Positions 1 to 7,852 of a DNA stretch of 64,000 nt are shown here, piece after piece. How positions within the stretch are numbered: the first letter of the stretch is position 1; the number at the start of each line of letters is the position of its first letter. The DNA comes from Demequina sp. NBRC 110054 (GTDB lineage: Bacteria; Actinomycetota; Actinomycetes; Actinomycetales; Demequinaceae): contig NZ_BBRK01000004.1 in NCBI RefSeq assembly GCF_002090115.1, positions 1,550,001-1,614,000 on the forward strand, written 5' to 3'. The notes under the pieces are model-generated. The model was given only the letters and a program-made list of their open reading frames with translations, was not told where the DNA came from and searched no databases. Made by a program: the position numbers and the translations under genes.

Positions 1-397
1 CGTCGTCAAGACGCGTCCGCGCCTCGACGACGGCACCCCGTTCCCCACGCTGTACTACCTGACTCATCCCGATGCGGTCGGCGCCGTCTCCACCCTCGAG
101 GCGGTCGGCACCATGCGGACGATGCAGGAGCGGCTGGGGGAGGACCCCGAGCTCGCGGCTGCCTACAGGGCGGCCCACGAGCGGTATCTCGCGGAGCGCG
201 CCGAGCTCGGTGACGTGCCCGAGATCGCGGGGATCTCCGCGGGAGGCATGCCTGATCGCGTGAAGTGCCTTCACGTGCTCGTCGGGCACGCGCTCGCGGC
301 CGGGCCGGGGGTCAATCCCTTCGGGGACGAGGCCTTGGAGCTCATCGCGGACTCGTGGCGGCCGGACCGCTGCGCGTGCGCACCGGTGGAGGACTGA
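1..397 (+). CDS. DUF501 family protein (5' end outside window)
   Basis: The reading frame is open from base 2 with no start in the window, so the gene begins upstream. The visible 131 residues include a Leu-Tyr-Tyr-Leu-Thr-His-Pro stretch, a Met-Pro-Asp-Arg-Val-Lys-Cys-Leu-His motif, and a Cys-rich tail ending Arg-Cys-Ala-Cys-Ala-Pro. This pattern fits the actinobacterial DUF501 family, whose biochemical role is unknown. In many actinobacteria DUF501 genes sit between a septum-formation initiator gene behind enolase and ppx. Here ppx follows about 1 kb downstream, which supports the call. The family assignment rests on motif memory and synteny; no function is claimed. Confidence 0.75.
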   Translation, partial: VVKTRPRLDDGTPFPTLYYLTHPDAVGAVSTLEAVGTMRTMQERLGEDPELAAAYRAAHERYLAERAELGDVPEIAGISAGGMPDRVKCLHVLVGHALAAGPGVNPFGDEALELIADSWRPDRCACAPVED

Positions 398-569
398 CGC
401 ACACGCTTGGGACAAACGTCCAAGAGTGCGCTCGGGGGCTTCCGCGGGCCGTGCGTCCGCGCTAACGTAGCCAATCGAACGGCCCTTCCCCGGTGTCGGT
501 CTGCATCGATTACGTGGATTTTTCGTCAGGTGCCTGAGAGCACCGAGTAGATGTGAGAAGGATGGTTCG

Positions 570-1298
570 ATGGCCTCGTCACGTGCGACGGTCCTCCATC
601 ACGGCGGCAGCATGCGCCCCGTGGCAATGCTTGCGGGTGTAGTGCTGTTCCTGCTGGTATCCCTGCTGCCCGCCTACGGGCTGTTCCGGGTGTTCGCGTA
701 CGGCGACGCCCTGCAGACCTCCGAGATGGTGCTTGTCGGCGCGTGCCTCGCAGGGCTCGTCGCCGCTGTGTGGATCGGCGCGACGGTATCGCGGCGGTTC
801 GACGGCCCCGCCCCCGGGCCCGTCGAGCTCGACCGCCTTCCCGAGGTGCTCGTCCTGTCGCTCACGCCGTCGTCGTCCTCGCGGGCCCGGCTCGTGAGCG
901 CCACCTGGCGCCTCGAGGTGCCCGCGGGCGGGCTGCTCGAGCTCGACGCCGACTCGCGCGCCCAGGGCGACTATCCGGTGCGCCACCACCGCTGGCACTG
1001 CAACGGTGAGGTGATGGAGTTCTCGATGCCGCTCGACTCGACCACGATGTCGCTCGAGCCGCTCGTCGAGGCGTGCGCCAAGCTCGACATCCGCCTCACG
1101 ATCGCCGGCGACTGGATCGCGGGTCTCGCGACCGATGCCGACGACCAGCTCGCGGCGGAGAGTGCCGCCGAGTCGTCGGCCGCCACGATCTCGCCTGCCC
1201 GCGGGGACAAGGACGATGCTCCCGTCGCCGAGATCCGTGAGGCCCAGCCGACGCCCGGCGCAGGATTCCCCGAGCCGCTCTGGCCGCAGGACCGCTGA
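570..1298 (+). CDS. Hypothetical two-pass membrane protein
   Basis: The 242-residue product has two hydrophobic segments (about residues 17-38 and 51-72) and then a soluble part of about 170 residues with acidic and Ala-rich stretches near the C-terminus. An AGAAGGA ribosome-binding sequence lies about 9 nt before the ATG. It sits between a DUF501 gene and ppx and is read in the same direction, but the 170-base gap upstream suggests its own promoter. I do not recognise a family. A long open frame on the opposite strand is a GC-rich shadow. Confidence 0.65.
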   Translation: MASSRATVLHHGGSMRPVAMLAGVVLFLLVSLLPAYGLFRVFAYGDALQTSEMVLVGACLAGLVAAVWIGATVSRRFDGPAPGPVELDRLPEVLVLSLTPSSSSRARLVSATWRLEVPAGGLLELDADSRAQGDYPVRHHRWHCNGEVMEFSMPLDSTTMSLEPLVEACAKLDIRLTIAGDWIAGLATDADDQLAAESAAESSAATISPARGDKDDAPVAEIREAQPTPGAGFPEPLWPQDR

Positions 1299-1387
1299 AC
1301 CGCACCGACTGATCCGGTTTGCCACGGAGGCTCGGTCTCCGTGTCCACCGACCAGGACCCGCGCGCCGCATCGTCCCGCTCCCCGGC

Positions 1388-1393
1388 TACCCT
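1388..1393 (+). promoter_or_regulatory. -10 box of a leaderless promoter for ppx
   Basis: TACCCT ends 6 nt before the ATG of ppx at 1400. The same spacing between a TANNNT hexamer and a start codon recurs at many genes here, which supports transcription starting at or next to the start codon. Confidence 0.45.
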
Positions 1394-1399
1394 GGGGGC

Positions 1400-2356
1400 A
1401 TGACTCGCGTCGCCGCCATCGACTGTGGAACCAACTCCATCCGCCTGCTGATCGCAGACGTCGACACCGCCTCCGGGACCCTCACCGATCTCTCCCGCAC
1501 CATGACCGTGGTGCGGCTCGGGCAGGGGGTCGACCGCACGGGTGAGTTCGCCGAGGAGGCGCTGACTCGCACGTTCGCCGCGACCGACGAGATCGCCGTG
1601 GCCTGCCGCGAGGCCGGCGTCGAGGCGATCCGCTTCGTCGCGACCTCGGCGACGCGCGATGCACGCAACCGCGACGTATTCCTCGACGGCGTGCGCGAGC
1701 GCCTCGGCGTCACCCCCGAGGTCATCTCGGGAGACGAGGAGGCGCGGCTGAGCTTCCGCGGGGCCACCTCGGTGCTCGACGCGAGCCACGACGCCCCCTA
1801 CCTGGTCGTCGACCTCGGCGGCGGATCGACCGAGGTGGTGCTCGGCACCGGCACGCCCGAGGCCGCCCACTCGATGGACGTCGGCTGCGTGCGGATGACG
1901 GAGCGCCACCTGGTGAGCGACCCGCCCGAGCCCGATGAGATCGCCGGAGCGACCGCCGACATCCACGACGCGATCGACAAGGCCTTCGAGGGCGTGCCGA
2001 TCCACCAGACCCGCACGCTGGTCGGGCTCGCTGGCTCGATCACCACGATCACCGCGCACGCGCTGGGGCTGCACCAGTACGACCGCGAGAAGATCAACGG
2101 CGCGGTGCTGCCGATCGACGCGGCGATCAAGGCATGCGATGAGCTCCTCCACGCGTCGCGCGACTCGCGCGCCGCGCTCGGCTTCATGCACCCCGGACGC
2201 GTGGACGTCATCGGCGCGGGCGCGCTCGTGTGGCGGACCCTCATGGGCCGCGTGCGCACCGCCGTGCAGGAGGCCGGGGGAGAGCTGCCGCACGTCGTCA
2301 CGAGCGAGCACGACATCCTCGACGGCATCGCGTTCTCGGCGGCCGAGCGCTTATAG
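1400..2356 (+). CDS. ppx: Ppx/GppA family exopolyphosphatase
   Basis: The 318-residue product is a member of the actin-like Ppx/GppA phosphatases, which hydrolyse inorganic polyphosphate or the gamma phosphate of pppGpp. It opens with the phosphate-1 loop Asp-Cys-Gly-Thr-Asn-Ser (around residue 8) and has the phosphate-2 loop Asp-Leu-Gly-Gly-Gly-Ser-Thr-Glu (around residue 140). The length matches the short, single-module actinobacterial type without a C-terminal HD domain. The ATG at 1400 is chosen because the family starts directly before the first beta strand, and a -10 box ends 6 nt upstream; a longer open frame from 1319 has no support. DUF501 upstream and tRNA-Leu downstream match the usual neighbourhood. 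Substrate preference cannot be read from sequence. Confidence 0.9.
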   Translation: MTRVAAIDCGTNSIRLLIADVDTASGTLTDLSRTMTVVRLGQGVDRTGEFAEEALTRTFAATDEIAVACREAGVEAIRFVATSATRDARNRDVFLDGVRERLGVTPEVISGDEEARLSFRGATSVLDASHDAPYLVVDLGGGSTEVVLGTGTPEAAHSMDVGCVRMTERHLVSDPPEPDEIAGATADIHDAIDKAFEGVPIHQTRTLVGLAGSITTITAHALGLHQYDREKINGAVLPIDAAIKACDELLHASRDSRAALGFMHPGRVDVIGAGALVWRTLMGRVRTAVQEAGGELPHVVTSEHDILDGIAFSAAERL

Positions 2357-2361
2357 CGTGA

Positions 2362-2429
2362 GGGTCCTCCCGGATCGACGATCCTGACGTATGGGGGCGT
2401 CGGGGTCCTCCCCGGTCGACGATCCTGAC
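2362..2429 (+). repeat. Two direct repeats, 40-bp period, after ppx
   Basis: Two near-identical units of about 27 bp (2362-2388 and 2402-2429) each contain GTCCTCCC followed by CGACGATCCTGAC. In the first unit GGATCGACGATCC is a perfect palindrome around a central A. They occupy the ppx-tRNA spacer and encode nothing convincing. Function unknown. Confidence 0.6.
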
Positions 2430-2471
2430 CCTCAGGCGAGGAGCCCGAGAGGCGCCGGTCGGCGAACCGAG

Positions 2472-2490
2472 GCCTGGCCTCTGGCCAGGC
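2472..2490 (+). terminator. Hairpin downstream of ppx
   Basis: An 8-bp perfect inverted repeat, GCCTGGCC and GGCCAGGC, with a 3-nt loop lies between ppx and the tRNA gene. No T-run follows, so it may be a processing or weak termination signal only. Confidence 0.4.
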
Positions 2491-2511
2491 TCCAGCATCG
2501 TCCCCTCTCCA

Positions 2512-2585
2512 GCCCTCGTAGCCCAATTGGCAGAGGCAGCCGACTTAAAATCGGCTCAGTGCGGGTTCGAGTCCCGCCGGGGGCA
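2512..2585 (+). tRNA. tRNA-Leu (anticodon UAA), short variable arm
   Basis: The 74-nt sequence folds as a complete cloverleaf. The acceptor stem GCCCTCG/CGGGGGC includes one T-G pair, the D stem is GCC/GGC, the anticodon stem is GCCGA/TCGGC with loop CTTAAAA, and the T arm is GCGGG-TTCGAGT-CCCGC. Positions 34-36 read TAA, so it decodes UUA leucine codons. The variable region is only TCAGT, whereas most bacterial leucine tRNAs have a long variable arm. CCA is not encoded. A tRNA-Leu after ppx is, as I recall it, common in actinobacteria. UUA is very rare in genes of this GC content but occurs in the cassette genes near 54.7 and 55.4 kb. Confidence 0.9.
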
Positions 2586-2591
2586 CTTCTT

Positions 2592-2748
2592 CGGGACGAT
2601 GCGCGGGCCGGCTTCCCTCGGGCCCGTGCGCCCTGGGATCGCACCACGGTCGAGGATCGCGGGATTCTCGGCCCTCGTGCGATTCCAGGACACATGTGTG
2701 CCCAGTCCGTCCGCCAGGAGGCGGCAGCGGGACGATGCGCGGGCCGGC
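2592..2748 (+). repeat. Pair of identical 21-bp repeats containing GGGACGATGC
   Basis: The same 21 bases, starting CGGGACGATGCGCGG, occur at 2592-2612 and 2728-2748 in the spacer between tRNA-Leu and ptsI. Both contain the 9-mer GGACGATGC that is over-represented through the window. No gene is visible in this 240-base spacer. Confidence 0.6.
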
Positions 2749-2757
2749 CGATACGAC

Positions 2758-2793
2758 GATGCCCCCGTCCCGGACAGGTGGGACGAGGGCATC
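2758..2793 (-). terminator. Strong hairpin after ptsI
   Basis: Arms at 2758-2771 and 2780-2793 pair over 14 positions with one mismatch (GATGCCCCCGTCCC against GGGACGAGGGCATC), with an 8-nt loop. It lies about 30 nt beyond the ptsI stop and would end the fructose PTS operon. Confidence 0.7.
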
Positions 2794-2825
2794 GGGGCCG
2801 GGGGGATCGGCCCTGGGAGGCGCGG

Positions 2826-4508
2826 CTACAGGATCTCGGTGAGCTCCTGCTTGGCGGCCGCGCGCACGGCCTCGTGGGCGTCCGCCGCGGTGCGGGCGGA
2901 CCGGGCGATCGCGGCGAGCTCGCGGCACTCGTCGAGCGTGTGCAGCGACAGCGCGAGCCTCACGGCGGGCACCTTGGACGGCGCCATCGAGAGCGAGGCG
3001 ACGCCGAGCCCCACGAGCACGAGTGCGAGCAGCGGATCGCCCGCCGACTCGCCGCACACGCCCACAGGGGTGTCGTGGACCGCGCCGCCGCGGCAGGCCG
3101 CCGCGACCACATCGATCACCGCGGGCTGCCACGGGTCGAGCAGCTCGGACAGCTCGCCGGCCATGCGGTCGGTCGCCATCGTGTACTGGGCCAGATCATT
3201 CGTGCCGATCGACGCGAAGTCGACGTTCTCGAGCACGTGCTCGGACCGCAGCGCGGCCGCGGGCACCTCGATCATCACGCCGGCCTTCTTGAGCCCCGCC
3301 TCGCGGACGCGCGAGGCGAACCAGTCCGCCTCGTCCACGGTCGCGACCATCGGCGCCATGACGCGGGCGTCCGCACCGGTAGCCGACGCCGCCGCCGCGA
3401 GAGCCGCAAGCTGCGTGTCGAGCAGGTCGGGCAGCGCCTGCGACAGTCGCAGTCCGCGCCGGCCGAGCGCGGGGTTCTCCTCCTCGCCGAGGTCGGCGAA
3501 GGCGAGCGGCTTGTCGGCGCCCGCGTCGAGCGTGCGGACCACGACGCGTCGTCCCTCGAAGGGGGCGAAGACCTTGGTGTAGATGTCGGTCTGCTCCTCG
3601 AGCGTCGGTGCGGTCGTGGCCGACAGGAACACGAATTCGGTGCGGAACAGCCCGACGCCCTCGAGGTCCTGCGGGCCGGCCTCCTCCGCGTCCTCGACGC
3701 CGCCGATGTTGGCGAGCAGCGGCACGGCGTGGTCGTCGGCGGTGCGGCCGGGGCCGGTCGAGGTGGCGAGCGCCGCCGCGCGCTTCTCGCGGCGCACGCG
3801 CTGGGCCTCGAGCAGCTCGGGGTCGGGATCGATCGCGACCTCTCCCGCGTCGCCGTCCACGGCCACGAGGGTGCCGGCCGGGATGGCGGTCGCGTCGGGC
3901 ACCTGCACCACGGCCGGGATCCCGCGCTGGGCGGCGAGGATCGCGGTGTGGCTCGTGCGGCCACCCGCCTGCGTGACGATCGCGATCGCAAGGTCGCGGT
4001 CGAGCGTCGCGGTGTCCGCCGGGGCGAGGTCGAGCGCGACGATCACGCTCGGCTCGCTCAGGGGCGGCACCCCAGGCGCGGGCAGGCCGAGCGCCGCGGC
4101 GACGGAGCGGGCGCCGACGTCGCGCAGGTCCGCGACGCGCTCGGCGAAGTAGCCGCCGAGGGCCTCGAACTGCGCCGCGTACTCCTCGACCGCGTTCTTG
4201 ATCGCGGTAGCCGGCCCGTCTCCCGCCTTGAGGCGGTTGGTGGCCGCGCCGTGCAGCCCGACGTCGCGGGCCATCATCGCGTTCGCGGTGAGGATCGGCG
4301 CGGCGTGCTCGTCCGCTCCCGCGGCGCGGGACTCGAGCTCGACCGCGACGGACTCGAACGACTCGAGGACGTGCTGGATCGCTGCGTCGACGTCCGCGGG
4401 AGCGGGCTCATCCTTCGGAGGAGCGGCCGGTGGTGCGACCTGCACCACCGGCCCGGAGGCGCTGCCCCCGCTGACTCCGATGCCCGACCGTGTCTCGTGC
4501 GCGGACAT
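2826..4508 (-). CDS. ptsI: PTS enzyme I (phosphoenolpyruvate-protein phosphotransferase)
   Basis: The 560-residue cytosolic enzyme takes phosphate from phosphoenolpyruvate onto a histidine and passes it to HPr. The phospho-accepting His lies in Gly-Gly-Arg-Thr-Ser-His-Thr-Ala-Ile at about residue 187. The C-terminal PEP-binding barrel carries Gly-Thr-Asn-Asp-Leu-Ala-Gln-Tyr and Val-Cys-Gly-Glu-Ser-Ala-Gly. Length is typical. The ATG at 4508 is preferred because GGAG lies 8 nt upstream; a GTG at 4517 overlapping the ptsH stop is the alternative. It is the last gene of the fruR-fruK-fruA-ptsH-ptsI block, so the general phosphotransfer proteins are probably co-transcribed with the fructose genes. 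Confidence 0.95.
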   Translation of the reverse strand: MSAHETRSGIGVSGGSASGPVVQVAPPAAPPKDEPAPADVDAAIQHVLESFESVAVELESRAAGADEHAAPILTANAMMARDVGLHGAATNRLKAGDGPATAIKNAVEEYAAQFEALGGYFAERVADLRDVGARSVAAALGLPAPGVPPLSEPSVIVALDLAPADTATLDRDLAIAIVTQAGGRTSHTAILAAQRGIPAVVQVPDATAIPAGTLVAVDGDAGEVAIDPDPELLEAQRVRREKRAAALATSTGPGRTADDHAVPLLANIGGVEDAEEAGPQDLEGVGLFRTEFVFLSATTAPTLEEQTDIYTKVFAPFEGRRVVVRTLDAGADKPLAFADLGEEENPALGRRGLRLSQALPDLLDTQLAALAAAASATGADARVMAPMVATVDEADWFASRVREAGLKKAGVMIEVPAAALRSEHVLENVDFASIGTNDLAQYTMATDRMAGELSELLDPWQPAVIDVVAAACRGGAVHDTPVGVCGESAGDPLLALVLVGLGVASLSMAPSKVPAVRLALSLHTLDECRELAAIARSARTAADAHEAVRAAAKQELTEIL

Positions 4509-4513
4509 CGCGG

Positions 4514-4783
4514 TCACTCCGCGTCCAGGTCGCGCTTGAGGAGCTCGACGAGGCCGTCGAGCACCGCGTCGGCGTTGTCCCCCTCCGCGGCGAGCTCGAC
4601 CTCGTCGGCGTTCTTGGCGCCGAGCGCCATCACGCCGAGGATGCTGCGAGCGTCCATCGGGGCTCCGCCGACCTTGGCGATCGTGACCGCGAGGCCGGAC
4701 TCCTGGACCGCCGCCACGAAGATCTGGGCGGGGCGGGCGTGCAGACCGACGGAGGATCCGATCGCGACGGTACGGGTGGGCAT
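4514..4783 (-). CDS. ptsH: PTS phosphocarrier protein HPr
   Basis: The 89-residue product is the small phosphocarrier that moves phosphate from enzyme I to sugar-specific EIIA domains. His15 sits in the canonical Gly-Leu-His-Ala-Arg-Pro motif. A conserved Ser around residue 48 (Ala-Arg-Ser-Ile-Leu-Gly) lies where regulatory phosphorylation occurs in low-GC Gram-positives; whether it is used here is unknown. AAAGGA precedes the ATG. The stop is 5 bases before the ptsI start, and fruA ends 26 bases upstream, so it is the fourth gene of a tight operon. Confidence 0.95.
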   Translation of the reverse strand: MPTRTVAIGSSVGLHARPAQIFVAAVQESGLAVTIAKVGGAPMDARSILGVMALGAKNADEVELAAEGDNADAVLDGLVELLKRDLDAE

Positions 4784-4809
4784 GATGCAGTCCTTTCGAG
4801 TGGTGCGGG

Positions 4810-6882
4810 TTAGGCGGTGGCCACGGCGTCGACCGTGGCGAGTCGCTTGTCGCGCGACTTGAGGGCGACGACGATCGCGGCCATGACCACGACGCCGATC
4901 GCGAGGGCGAGGAGGAAGAGCAGGAAGTTGCCGATGAGCGGCAGCACCCAGATCCCTCCGTGCGGGGCGCGCAGCGTCGTGCCGAACGCCATCGCGAGGC
5001 CACCCGTGAGCGCCGAGCCGACGACGGACGAGGCGATCACGCGGAACGGGTCGGCGGCCGCGAACGGGATCGCGCCCTCCGAGATGAACGATGCTCCCAG
5101 CAGCCACGCGGCCTTGCCGTTCTCCCGCTCGGGCTCCGAGAAGAGCTTCGGGCGGAGCGTCGTGGCGAGCGCCATCGCGAGCGGGGCGACCATGCCGGCT
5201 GCCATGACGGCGGCCATGATCTTGAGCTGCGGCGCATCGGTCGCGGCTCCCGCGGCGGCCAGCCCGGTGGTCGCGAAGGTGTAGGCCACCTTGTTGACCG
5301 GGCCGCCGAGGTCGAAGCCCATCATCGCGCCGAGGATCGCGCCGAGCGCGAAGGCAGAGCCGCCCGAGAGGCCCGTGAGCCAGTCGTTGAGGCCGTCGAA
5401 CGCGATCTGGATGGGGCGACCGAGGACCGTGATGAAGAGGCCGAGCGTGATGAACGTGGACAGCATCGGGATGACGACCACGGGCATGACGCCCCTGACC
5501 CCCGCGTGCACCTTCCAGGAGGCGACCCACTTGGCTGTGAGACCACCGAGGAGACCGGTGACGATACCGCCGAGGAAGCCCGCACCCATCGTCGCTGCGA
5601 CCGAGCCGCCGACGATGCCGGGGACCAGGCCGGGACGGTCGGCGATCGCGAACGCGATGAAGCCGGACAGGATCGGCACGAGGAATCCGAACGATGCGCC
5701 TCCGATGACGAACAGCAGCGCCGCCCATGCGGTGAGCGAGGTGATGTCGAAGTTCTGCGCGATGTTGTAGGAGTCGTCCGACGTGAGGTTGTAGTTCGTG
5801 ATCTCGATCGCGCCCTCCTCGCCGAGCGAGACCTGCGCGAGCATGAACGACAGGGCGATGAGGATTCCGCCCGCGGCGACGAACGGGATCATGTAGCTCA
5901 CACCGGTCATCAGCCACTGGCGGACGCGGGTGCCGACGCCGGCAGTGTCGTCGACCTTGGACACGAGCCCGGACGATGCGCCGGTGGCGGACGCAGCGGC
6001 CGCGGCCTTGGACGGGTCGGACTTCCACTCGGCGGCCATGCTCACGGCCTGCTCGACGAGCAGCGGGCCGTCGGAGATCGCCTTCTTCACGCCGACGTCC
6101 ACGGTGGGCTTGCCCGCGAAGCGGTCGCGGCCCTTGACCTCGACGTCGTGCGCGAAGATCACGGCGTCGGCCGCGGCGATCTGCTCGGGCGAGAGGCCCT
6201 TGGCGCCGACCGAGCCCTGGGTCTCGACCGTGATCGTGTGGCCCGCCTCGGCCGCCGCGCGCTCGAGCGCCTCGGCCGCCATGTACGTGTGGGCGATGCC
6301 GGTGGGGCACGAGGTCACGCCGACCAGGGTGAGGCCCGCGGCGGGCTCAGGGGTCGCCTCTGGCTCGGCTGCCTCGGGGGCGGCCGCGGACGATGCGGCG
6401 GCAGCGGGCGCCTTGGGTGCGGACTCGGCGGCCGGGACGACGTCGCCGATCTCCGCCTCGACGAGCGCGACGACCTCAGCCTCGGTCTTCGCGGCCGCGA
6501 GGCCTTCAGTGAACTCGCTCTTCATGAGCGCGCGGGCGAGGGCCGGAAGCACCTGCATGTGCGCATCCGAGCCGCCTTCGGGCGCCGCGATGAGGAACAC
6601 GAGTTTGGCCGGCCCGTCGGGAGCTCCCCAGTCCAGTCCGTCGACGCGTCCGAACGCGAGCGAGGGCTCCGCGATGCCCGCCGACCGCGCGTGGGGGATG
6701 GCGATGCCGCCCGGAAGCCCGGTGGGCATCGTCTCCTCACGCTTGGTGACATCGGCGAGGAACACGTCGATGTCGGTGCAGCGGCCGGCGTCCACGAGGG
6801 TCTGGGCCAGCGCGCGAGTGGCCTCGGCGCGGTCCGGTGCCTTGAGGTCGAGCAGGACCTGAGCTTCGGTGATCAGAGACAT
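4810..6882 (-). CDS. fruA: PTS fructose transporter, fused EIIABC
   Basis: The 690-residue membrane protein imports fructose and phosphorylates it to fructose 1-phosphate. Three modules are in order. The EIIA domain (about residues 1-150) has the phospho-His64 in Ala-Ile-Pro-His-Ala-Arg. An Ala/Pro/Glu-rich linker follows. The EIIB domain (about 183-285) has the phospho-Cys192 in Thr-Ser-Cys-Pro-Thr-Gly. The EIIC membrane domain (about 310-690) has many hydrophobic helices and Gly-Phe-Asp-Leu-Gly-Gly-Pro-Val-Asn. The product matches the 1-phosphofructokinase encoded next to it. Two copies of GGACGATGC fall inside the coding sequence. Confidence 0.95.
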   Translation of the reverse strand: MSLITEAQVLLDLKAPDRAEATRALAQTLVDAGRCTDIDVFLADVTKREETMPTGLPGGIAIPHARSAGIAEPSLAFGRVDGLDWGAPDGPAKLVFLIAAPEGGSDAHMQVLPALARALMKSEFTEGLAAAKTEAEVVALVEAEIGDVVPAAESAPKAPAAAASSAAAPEAAEPEATPEPAAGLTLVGVTSCPTGIAHTYMAAEALERAAAEAGHTITVETQGSVGAKGLSPEQIAAADAVIFAHDVEVKGRDRFAGKPTVDVGVKKAISDGPLLVEQAVSMAAEWKSDPSKAAAAASATGASSGLVSKVDDTAGVGTRVRQWLMTGVSYMIPFVAAGGILIALSFMLAQVSLGEEGAIEITNYNLTSDDSYNIAQNFDITSLTAWAALLFVIGGASFGFLVPILSGFIAFAIADRPGLVPGIVGGSVAATMGAGFLGGIVTGLLGGLTAKWVASWKVHAGVRGVMPVVVIPMLSTFITLGLFITVLGRPIQIAFDGLNDWLTGLSGGSAFALGAILGAMMGFDLGGPVNKVAYTFATTGLAAAGAATDAPQLKIMAAVMAAGMVAPLAMALATTLRPKLFSEPERENGKAAWLLGASFISEGAIPFAAADPFRVIASSVVGSALTGGLAMAFGTTLRAPHGGIWVLPLIGNFLLFLLALAIGVVVMAAIVVALKSRDKRLATVDAVATA

Positions 6883-6904
6883 GATGGCTCCCTTCAGGGG
6901 GTCG

Positions 6905-7852
6905 TCAAGCGCTCAGCACCATGCTGAGCGGTACTTCGGTGGAGAGGGCGGGGGTGATGCGCCGGACATCGTCCGGGGTGGGGACAGAGGTGCCGGGAAG
7001 GGCCACTGCGGCGGAGCCCCAGGCGACGGCGCCTGCGAGTGCCTCGGCCCCGGACAGTCCGGAGGCGAGGCCGTGGAGGAGGCCGGCGAGCATGCAGTCG
7101 CCGGCTCCGACGGTGGACAGGGGATGAGTGACGGTCGCGCTTGCGTGTGCGACCTCGTCTGCGGTGACCAACAGCGCGCCGTCACCGCCAAGGCTGACCG
7201 CGACGGTCCCGATGCCCTGCGACACGAGGTCCCGCGCCGCGTCGCGCACGTCGCGCAGCGTCGGCAGCGCGTGGCCGACGAGCTCCGCGAGCTCCTCGTG
7301 GTTGGGCTTGATCAGGTCGGGAAGTGTGGCGACGGCCGCCGTGAACGGCGCGCCCGAGGAGTCGACGACGAACCGCACGTCGCGCTCCCTCGCGCCCTCG
7401 CGCAGCGCCGCGTACATGTCGGTGTCGACGCCGGGAGGCAGGCTTCCGCACACCGCGAGCCACGAGGCGCCCTTCGCGGCCTCGAGGGTCTCAGTGACCA
7501 TCGCCTGCGCCTCGGCGGGGGTCAGCACGGGCCCGGGCTCGTTGAGCTTGGTCGTGGTGCCGTCGGGCTCGAGCACGGAGACGTTCATGCGGATCGCACC
7601 CGAGATGGGGATGGGACGATGCGCCACTCCGGTCTCCCCGAGCAGGTCGACCAGGAGGTGGCCCTGGTGGCCGCCCACGGGGACCACGGCGACCGTGTCT
7701 GCACCGTTGGCGGCAAGGGCGCGGGAGACGTTCACTCCCTTGCCTCCCGCGTCGAGCCGCGCGTCGGAGGCACGAAGCACCTCGCCTCGCTCGAGCGCGC
7801 CGATCACGAGCGCGTGGTCCACGCTCGGATTGGGGGTCAGAGTCACGATCAT
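6905..7852 (-). CDS. fruK: 1-phosphofructokinase
   Basis: The 315-residue PfkB-family kinase converts fructose 1-phosphate from FruA into fructose 1,6-bisphosphate. Visible signatures are Thr-Pro-Asn-Pro-Ser-Val-Asp near the N-terminus, the PfkB motif Gly-Gly-Lys-Gly-Val-Asn-Val-Ser, Lys-Pro-Asn-His-Glu-Glu-Leu, and the anion-hole/catalytic Gly-Ala-Gly-Asp-Cys near the C-terminus. Its ATG overlaps the stop of the upstream regulator gene by 4 bases (ATGA), which points to translational coupling. fruA follows after 22 bases. Confidence 0.95.
   Translation of the reverse strand: MIVTLTPNPSVDHALVIGALERGEVLRASDARLDAGGKGVNVSRALAANGADTVAVVPVGGHQGHLLVDLLGETGVAHRPIPISGAIRMNVSVLEPDGTTTKLNEPGPVLTPAEAQAMVTETLEAAKGASWLAVCGSLPPGVDTDMYAALREGARERDVRFVVDSSGAPFTAAVATLPDLIKPNHEELAELVGHALPTLRDVRDAARDLVSQGIGTVAVSLGGDGALLVTADEVAHASATVTHPLSTVGAGDCMLAGLLHGLASGLSGAEALAGAVAWGSAAVALPGTSVPTPDDVRRITPALSTEVPLSMVLSA

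Noticed and set aside
971-2311. Long antisense open frame (446 codons) opposite ppx, and similar long frames throughout
   Set aside because: High-GC coding sequence leaves stop-free frames on the other strand. The products are Arg/His/Asp-rich without family motifs, and the opposite strand holds recognisable genes.
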